DNA of 64,000 bases, from positions 5,290,001 to 5,354,000 of the forward strand of contig NZ_CP018319.1 of NCBI RefSeq assembly GCF_001952935.1, given 5' to 3'. The translations under genes were made by a program, and so were the position numbers. Each line of letters starts with the position of its first letter. Within the stretch, counting starts at the first letter, position 1. This document shows positions 59,587 through 64,000 of this stretch, in pieces. The notes beneath the pieces were generated by a model. It was not told the DNA's origin. It saw nothing but the letters and a program-made list of their open reading frames with translations, and did no database searches. The stretch is from Pseudomonas frederiksbergensis. GTDB taxonomy: Bacteria > Pseudomonadota > Gammaproteobacteria > Pseudomonadales > Pseudomonadaceae.

Positions 59587-59817
59587 TCATCTGAACCGCG
59601 GCAGGGGGCGGTCGACAGGTTTGAGCGACGACAGCGTATTGCGAATCAGTGGTGTGTCCTTCTCGATGTCGTTCAGGCGATCACGGATTCTGAGGGCTGT
59701 CGGGTGCCCGCCTTGATGATCGACCCAGTCGGCGATTTCCTTGCATGCCGCTGCCAGGCGAACCTGACGGGAGTCGAGCAGGGTGAGCAGGGTGGTGATG
59801 GACTCTTTTTCGGACAT
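59587..59817 (-). CDS. Small hypothetical protein
   Basis: A 76-residue helical protein (ESITTLLTLLDSRQVRLAAA, then EIADWVDHQGGHPTALRIRD). GGAGG lies at normal distance before the ATG at 59817 and a terminator follows, so it is probably a real single-gene unit. No family recognised; it contains one cysteine and no membrane segment. Confidence 0.6.
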   Translation of the reverse strand: MSEKESITTLLTLLDSRQVRLAAACKEIADWVDHQGGHPTALRIRDRLNDIEKDTPLIRNTLSSLKPVDRPLPRFR

Positions 59818-59945
59818 GGCAAACACCTCCGTTCAAGAAACCTGTTACTGGCAGCAAAAAGCCCGCAGGGGAGCGAGCTGTTTGCTGATGGGGTCGCTGA
59901 TCCTTCAGCTGTTTTTCAGTATAGACCCGCGCAAGGCAGGTAGCA

Positions 59946-60167
59946 TCAGCCTTCCCGGGCCGTCACTTGCGATCTGGCATTCAGCTGCCGGCATTCGCGC
60001 CGGGCGTCTTCTTCACGATCGAAACCGTCGCCGATGAAGCCGCGGGTTCGAGTATCGGCGATGCGATACCAGACGGCGGCGGCAGGTGGTGGATGATCGG
60101 TTTCTCCGGCTCGGCGACCATGGATGATGATCTTGTTGCATCGTTTCACAACGAAAATGTCTTCCAT
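59946..60167 (-). CDS. Small hypothetical protein
   Basis: A 73-residue protein, IFVVKRCNKIIIHGRRAGET then VWYRIADTRTRGFIGDGFDR and EEDARREC. The regular mix of beta and charged helix suggests a compact fold. I believe it is conserved in Pseudomonas but know no function. Weak GGTGA ribosome site. It lies just downstream of the topoisomerase gene on the same strand. Confidence 0.6.
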   Translation of the reverse strand: MEDIFVVKRCNKIIIHGRRAGETDHPPPAAAVWYRIADTRTRGFIGDGFDREEDARRECRQLNARSQVTAREG

Positions 60168-60239
60168 GGCGTCACCGTAGCTAATTCAGGTTCACAACAA
60201 CTATAGAAGCCATTTGCGATCGTGCAAAAAATAGACAGG

Positions 60240-61280
60240 TCAGTTCGTCGCTTCAACGCTAGCGATCATCTTCTCCAAAAACACCGCGAGCCCGACTTCC
60301 TCCGCCTTGAGCCCTTTACGCGCTCGAGGTCTGGGCAGGTCAGCCAACGCTCCCAAAAGAAAACCATCGAGCACCGCCGGGTGGATGTAGCACTTGCGGC
60401 AAACGGCCGGGGTGTTACCCAGTTGTTTTGCGACGTTCTTGACCATCTCCACCACATGCCGCTTCGCGTCCGACTCGGACTCCCACTGCAGTTCCCGCAG
60501 AACCGCCAGAGCCAACGCGCTGCCGGCCCAGGTTCGGTAGTCCTTGGCGGTGAAGTCGGCACCGGTGAGTGTCTTCAGGTAGGCGTTGACGTCGGAGGAA
60601 CTGACGGTGTGTCGCTCGCCGTTTTCATCCAGGTACTGAAACAGGTTTTGCCCGGGAATTTCCAGGCAGCGTTTGATGACCCGCGCCAGGCGTCGGTCTT
60701 TTACGGTGATCTGGTGCTCGACACCGCTCTTGCCACGGAACTGGAACTGGATTGCGTTGCCGTTGATCTCGACGTGACGGTTACGCAGGGTGGTCAAACC
60801 GTAAGACCGATTGTCCCGAGCGTATTGGGAGTTGCCGACCCGGATCAGCGTCGCATCGAGCAAGGTGATGACCGTGGCCATGACTTTGTCGCGACTGAAG
60901 CCGGGAGCCGCCAACAGCGTTTCAAGCTGTTTGCGCAGTTTCGGTAGCGCTAACCCAAAGTCCCGCAAACGTGAATATTTGTCGGCATCGCGCACTTCTC
61001 GCCAGCGCGGATGATAACGGTATTGCTTGCGACCTCGGGCATCACGACCGGTAGCTTGCAGATGGCCGCGCGGGTCGGCGCAGATCCATACATCCGTGTA
61101 GGCCGGGGGCACCGCGAGGGCATTGATGCGGTTGATCTCATCCTGATCGGTAATGCGCTGGCCCGAAGGGTCGAAATAGCAGAACTTGCCGCGCGGTTTC
61201 TTGCGGGTGATGCCGGGCTGGGTGTCATCGACGTAATGCAGGTCGGATGGCAGCACATCGGGCAGCGCGCTATCGGGCAT
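60240..61280 (-). CDS. DNA topoisomerase IB (poxvirus-like)
   Basis: A 346-residue type IB topoisomerase. The catalytic residues are visible: Arg in NRSYGLTTLRNRH, Lys and Arg in GKSGVEHQITVKDRRLAR and AKDYRTWAGS, and the nucleophile Tyr in CRKCYIHPAVL. It relaxes supercoils by nicking and rejoining one strand. The ATG at 61280 has AAGGA upstream; longer frames start with a low-complexity proline stretch. Bacterial members are usually accessory genes with mild phenotypes. Confidence 0.92.
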   Translation of the reverse strand: MPDSALPDVLPSDLHYVDDTQPGITRKKPRGKFCYFDPSGQRITDQDEINRINALAVPPAYTDVWICADPRGHLQATGRDARGRKQYRYHPRWREVRDADKYSRLRDFGLALPKLRKQLETLLAAPGFSRDKVMATVITLLDATLIRVGNSQYARDNRSYGLTTLRNRHVEINGNAIQFQFRGKSGVEHQITVKDRRLARVIKRCLEIPGQNLFQYLDENGERHTVSSSDVNAYLKTLTGADFTAKDYRTWAGSALALAVLRELQWESESDAKRHVVEMVKNVAKQLGNTPAVCRKCYIHPAVLDGFLLGALADLPRPRARKGLKAEEVGLAVFLEKMIASVEATN

Positions 61281-61355
61281 GGCAATAGTCCTTGGCGGGG
61301 GATCAGGGGCCGTTACAGCCATTGACCGCACGTTGTTGCAGTCGTGCCAGCGGAT

Positions 61356-62435
61356 TTACGCCAGTACCGCCACTGCCTTGATCTGTGCCCAGAGCTGCTG
61401 GCCAGGGTGCACGCCCAATTGGTCCCGGGAGTAGCGGGTGATCCGCGCCAGCAGCGGTGTGCCGGCAGCGTCCAGGCGGATCAGCGCGTGGGCGGCGTTG
61501 TCCGCTCCCATTTCACTGATCACGGTGACCGGCAGGCGATTGAGGATGCTGCTTTGCTCGACACTTTGCAGGCTCAGGCTGACATCCCGCGCCTGAACCT
61601 TGCAGCGCAGCGCCTGACCCGGGGTCATCAGTGAGTGAGCCACGCGAATGTTCAGGGTCGTGTTCGGCAGTTGCAGGGTCAGCAACTGATAGTCGGCGTC
61701 ATAGGCAATGACGTGCCCCTCGATCACCACGCCGGCGTCGTCGCCCAGCGCCAGGGGCAAGTCGAGGCGCGCCAGCGTTTCGCCGATAGCGCCGCTGGCC
61801 AGTGCCTTGCCATTGCTGAGCAGAACAAGGTGATCGGCCAGCCGCGCGACTTCATCCTGCGAGTGGCTGACGTACAACACCGGGATGTCCAATTCATCAT
61901 GCAGACGTTGCAAATAAGGCAGGATTTCGTTTTTGCGCTGGCTGTCCAACGCCGCCAGCGGCTCGTCCATCAGCAACAGCTTCGGGCTGGTGAGCAGGGC
62001 ACGAGCGATGCCGACCCGCTGCCGTTCACCGCCGGAAAGGTGCTGCGGGTGGCGATCCAGCAAATGGCCGATTCCGAGCAGTTCAGTCACGTGTGCCATG
62101 TCGACCCGCCGCTGGTGGCGAGGAGTGCGCTTGAGGCCGAACTGCAGATTAGCCAGCACCGACAGATGGGGAAACAGGCTGGCTTCCTGAAAGACGTAAC
62201 CCAGCGCCCGCTTGTGTGGCGGCACGAAAATCTTCCTGTCGCTGTCCTGCCAGATCTCATCGTTGACCTGGATGAAGCCCTCATCGGCCTTCTCCAGGCC
62301 GGCAATGCAGCGCAGGCAGGTGGTCTTGCCCGAACCGGAATGACCGTAAAGAGCAGTGACACCGCGGCCGGGCAATTGCAGGTCCACCTCCAGGGCGAAC
62401 CCTGAGTACTTCAGTTTCAGACGCGTATGAATCAT
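61356..62435 (-). CDS. modC: Molybdate ABC transporter ATP-binding protein ModC
   Basis: A 359-residue ATPase: Walker A GHSGSGKTT, signature LSGGERQRVGIAR, Walker B LLLMDEPLAALD, and a C-terminal mop domain (about 290-355) that binds molybdate for feedback. It powers molybdate import. It follows modB by 3 bases. Confidence 0.95.
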   Translation of the reverse strand: MIHTRLKLKYSGFALEVDLQLPGRGVTALYGHSGSGKTTCLRCIAGLEKADEGFIQVNDEIWQDSDRKIFVPPHKRALGYVFQEASLFPHLSVLANLQFGLKRTPRHQRRVDMAHVTELLGIGHLLDRHPQHLSGGERQRVGIARALLTSPKLLLMDEPLAALDSQRKNEILPYLQRLHDELDIPVLYVSHSQDEVARLADHLVLLSNGKALASGAIGETLARLDLPLALGDDAGVVIEGHVIAYDADYQLLTLQLPNTTLNIRVAHSLMTPGQALRCKVQARDVSLSLQSVEQSSILNRLPVTVISEMGADNAAHALIRLDAAGTPLLARITRYSRDQLGVHPGQQLWAQIKAVAVLA

Positions 62436-62438
62436 CGG

Positions 62439-63119
62439 TCAGCTCCAGCCTGCTTTGGTTTTACGGCTGGAGTAGAGCGCCAGCAACACAATAAAAGAGA
62501 ACACCAGCATCGCCCCGGCCAGCCAATGAGCCTGGGCGTATTCCATGGCTTCGACGTGATCGTAGATCTGCACCGAGACCACCCGGGTCTTGTCGGGAAT
62601 GTTGCCGCCGATCATCAGCACCACACCGAATTCCCCGACGGTGTGGGCGAAACCGAGAATGGCAGCGGTGATGAACCCAGGGCGGGCCAGCGGCAGGATC
62701 ACGCTGAAAAACGTGTCCCAGGGATTGGCACGCAAGGTCGCAGCCACCTCCAAGGGGCGAGTGCCGATGGCAGAAAAAGCATTTTGCAGCGGCTGGACCA
62801 CGAACGGCATCGAGTAGAGCACCGAGCCGATCACCAGCCCCGCAAAACTGAAGGTCAGGGTCCCGAGCCCCAGTGATTGGGTGAAGTGGCCGACAAACCC
62901 GTTAGGGCCGAGCGCCAGCAACAGATAGAAGCCAATCACCGTCGGCGGCAGCACCAGGGGCAGGGCGACGATCGCCCCGACCGGGCCGCGCAACCACGAG
63001 CGGGTGCGCGATAGCCATAACGCAATCGGAGCGCCGATGACCAGCAGGATAACTGTAGTCAGGGACGCCAGTTTCAGGGTCAGCCAAATGGCGGAAAAGT
63101 CGGCACTCGATAGCGTCAT
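62439..63119 (-). CDS. modB: Molybdate ABC transporter permease ModB
   Basis: A 226-residue permease with five to six hydrophobic helices and the ATPase-docking loop EVAATLRANPWDTFFSVILP. It forms the membrane channel with ModC. Its ATG shares one base with the modA stop (TAATG), a sign of translational coupling. Confidence 0.95.
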   Translation of the reverse strand: MTLSSADFSAIWLTLKLASLTTVILLVIGAPIALWLSRTRSWLRGPVGAIVALPLVLPPTVIGFYLLLALGPNGFVGHFTQSLGLGTLTFSFAGLVIGSVLYSMPFVVQPLQNAFSAIGTRPLEVAATLRANPWDTFFSVILPLARPGFITAAILGFAHTVGEFGVVLMIGGNIPDKTRVVSVQIYDHVEAMEYAQAHWLAGAMLVFSFIVLLALYSSRKTKAGWS

Positions 63120-63886
63120 TAGAGTTGGTAACCGTAGGATTTGATGACAGCGGCGGCTTTCGGACCTTTGAGGTAGTCAACCAGCGCCTTGGCAGCCGGA
63201 TTGTCCTTGCCTTTATTGAGGATCACCGCGTCTTGTTTGATCGGATCGTGCATGTCGGCTGGAACGATCCAGGCCGAGCCGCCGGTGACTTTGCCGTCTT
63301 TGTAGATCTGCGACAAGGCCACAAAACCGAGTTCGGCATTACCGGTGGAGACGAACTGGTAGGCCTGGGTGATGTTCTGGCCTTCAACGATCTTGGTCTT
63401 GACCTTGTCGGTCAGGTCCAGCGTGGCCAGCACCTGCGTGGCGGCGAGACCGTAAGGCGCGGCTTTCGGGTTGGCGATGGACAGGTGCTGATACTGGTTG
63501 TCGCTCAGCACTTTGCCCTTTGCATCGACATAACCTTCTTTCGCCGACCACAGGGCCAGGGTGCCGATGGCGTAAGTGAAGCGCGAGCCTTTGACGGTGT
63601 CGCCTTCGGTTTCGAGTTTTTGCGTGGTGGTGTCGTCCGCCGAGAGGAACACTTCGAACGGTGCGCCGTTCTTGATCTGGGTGTAGAACTGGCCGGTTGC
63701 ACCAAAAGATGTCACCAGTTTATGCCCGGTGTCTTTTTCGAAATCAGCGGCGATCGCCTGAATCGGTGCCGAGAAGTTGGCGGCGACAGCGACCTGGACT
63801 TCGCCCGCCTGGGCGGACACGAAAGCGAACACTGCGAGCAGGGTTGCCAGGCAGGTGGGGGCAAAACGTGAGGCACGAATGATCAT
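63119..63886 (-). CDS. modA: Molybdate-binding periplasmic protein ModA
   Basis: A 255-residue periplasmic binding protein. Signal peptide ends VSAQA, then GEVQVAVAANFSAPIQ, the oxyanion-binding start, and GSRFTYAIGTLALWS. It captures molybdate for ModBC. The ATG at 63886 has GGAGC upstream; the longer frame runs into the ModE operator. Molybdenum is required by the nitrate reductase encoded 35 kb away. Confidence 0.95.
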   Translation of the reverse strand: MIIRASRFAPTCLATLLAVFAFVSAQAGEVQVAVAANFSAPIQAIAADFEKDTGHKLVTSFGATGQFYTQIKNGAPFEVFLSADDTTTQKLETEGDTVKGSRFTYAIGTLALWSAKEGYVDAKGKVLSDNQYQHLSIANPKAAPYGLAATQVLATLDLTDKVKTKIVEGQNITQAYQFVSTGNAELGFVALSQIYKDGKVTGGSAWIVPADMHDPIKQDAVILNKGKDNPAAKALVDYLKGPKAAAVIKSYGYQL

Positions 63887-63927
63887 GAAACGGCTCCGTT
63901 GTAGGCAGGTGCAACGAGGAGGGAAAA

Positions 63928-63951
63928 CGCTATATAACAGAATATATAGCG
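63928..63951. promoter_or_regulatory. ModE operator
   Basis: CGCTATATA-N6-TATATAGCG is a perfect 9-6-9 palindrome, the ModE-molybdate binding pattern, 42-65 bases upstream of modA. ModE represses the importer when molybdate is plentiful. The last bases to 64000 show no gene. Confidence 0.85.
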
Positions 63952-64000
63952 AAATGCCTGCAAACGGAACGTGTTGAATGCGCGTTATTGAGGACACGCA

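Noticed and set aside
1..64000. CRISPR array, prophage or insertion sequence
   Set aside because: No regularly spaced repeats, integrase, transposase or phage structural genes are visible.

Overview
The window looks like a chromosomal segment of a fluorescent-group Pseudomonas. It has GC-rich codon use, Pseudomonas-type REP palindromes, ANR/DNR-type boxes, a dnr-narXL-narK1K2GHJI block with a PpiC gene and moaA, OprD- and TonB-type outer membrane proteins, and many small Pseudomonas-type hypothetical genes. Species assignment is inference. I see no insertion sequence, prophage, CRISPR array or rRNA.

Layout. 1-2.9 kb: end of a hydroxyproline catabolism operon (epimerase, FAD dehydrogenase, start of a 2Fe-2S subunit, GntR regulator). 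3-9.3 kb: a D,D-dipeptidase/L,D-transpeptidase fusion, the potassium transporter Kup, a DUF2986 peptide, a VOC protein and an amino acid permease. 9.4-13.9 kb: iron alcohol dehydrogenase, aldehyde dehydrogenase and a glutamine-synthetase-like ligase, which together suggest gamma-glutamylation of an amino alcohol or amine, plus a divergent carboxymuconolactone-decarboxylase-like protein. 14-15.1 kb: a secreted dienelactone hydrolase and a REP doublet inside a larger inverted repeat. 15.3-20.5 kb: glycolate oxidase operon glcDEFG with divergent glcC and two FadR-type operators.

20.5-39.2 kb is an anaerobic respiration block: a zinc-binding DGC protein, dnr, narXL, narK1K2GHJI, a PpiC foldase, moaA, then anaerobic ribonucleotide reductase. 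ANR/DNR boxes and NarL heptamer pairs lie at the expected promoters. The most unusual point is that the class III reductase is split: the main NrdD chain stops before the glycyl-radical motif, and that motif is on a separate 55-residue gene with its own ribosome binding site, overlapping nrdG by four bases.

39.2-45.1 kb: a chemoreceptor, an FtrABCD-type ferrous iron importer with a Fur-like box, small genes and tRNA-Cys. 45.5-55.3 kb, between tRNA-Cys and tRNA-Leu, is an accessory-looking block: a TonB siderophore receptor, an SDR enzyme, and a LysR-regulated set with a PrpF/GalD-type isomerase, a DctA-like and a CitMHS carrier and an OprD porin, probably for an unsaturated tricarboxylate. 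55.4-61.3 kb: a response-regulator remnant, a DUF2950/DUF3300 pair, several small hypothetical genes and topoisomerase IB. 61.4-63.9 kb: the modABC molybdate importer behind a near-perfect ModE operator; its cofactor metal is needed by NarG, so it is functionally linked to the nar block.
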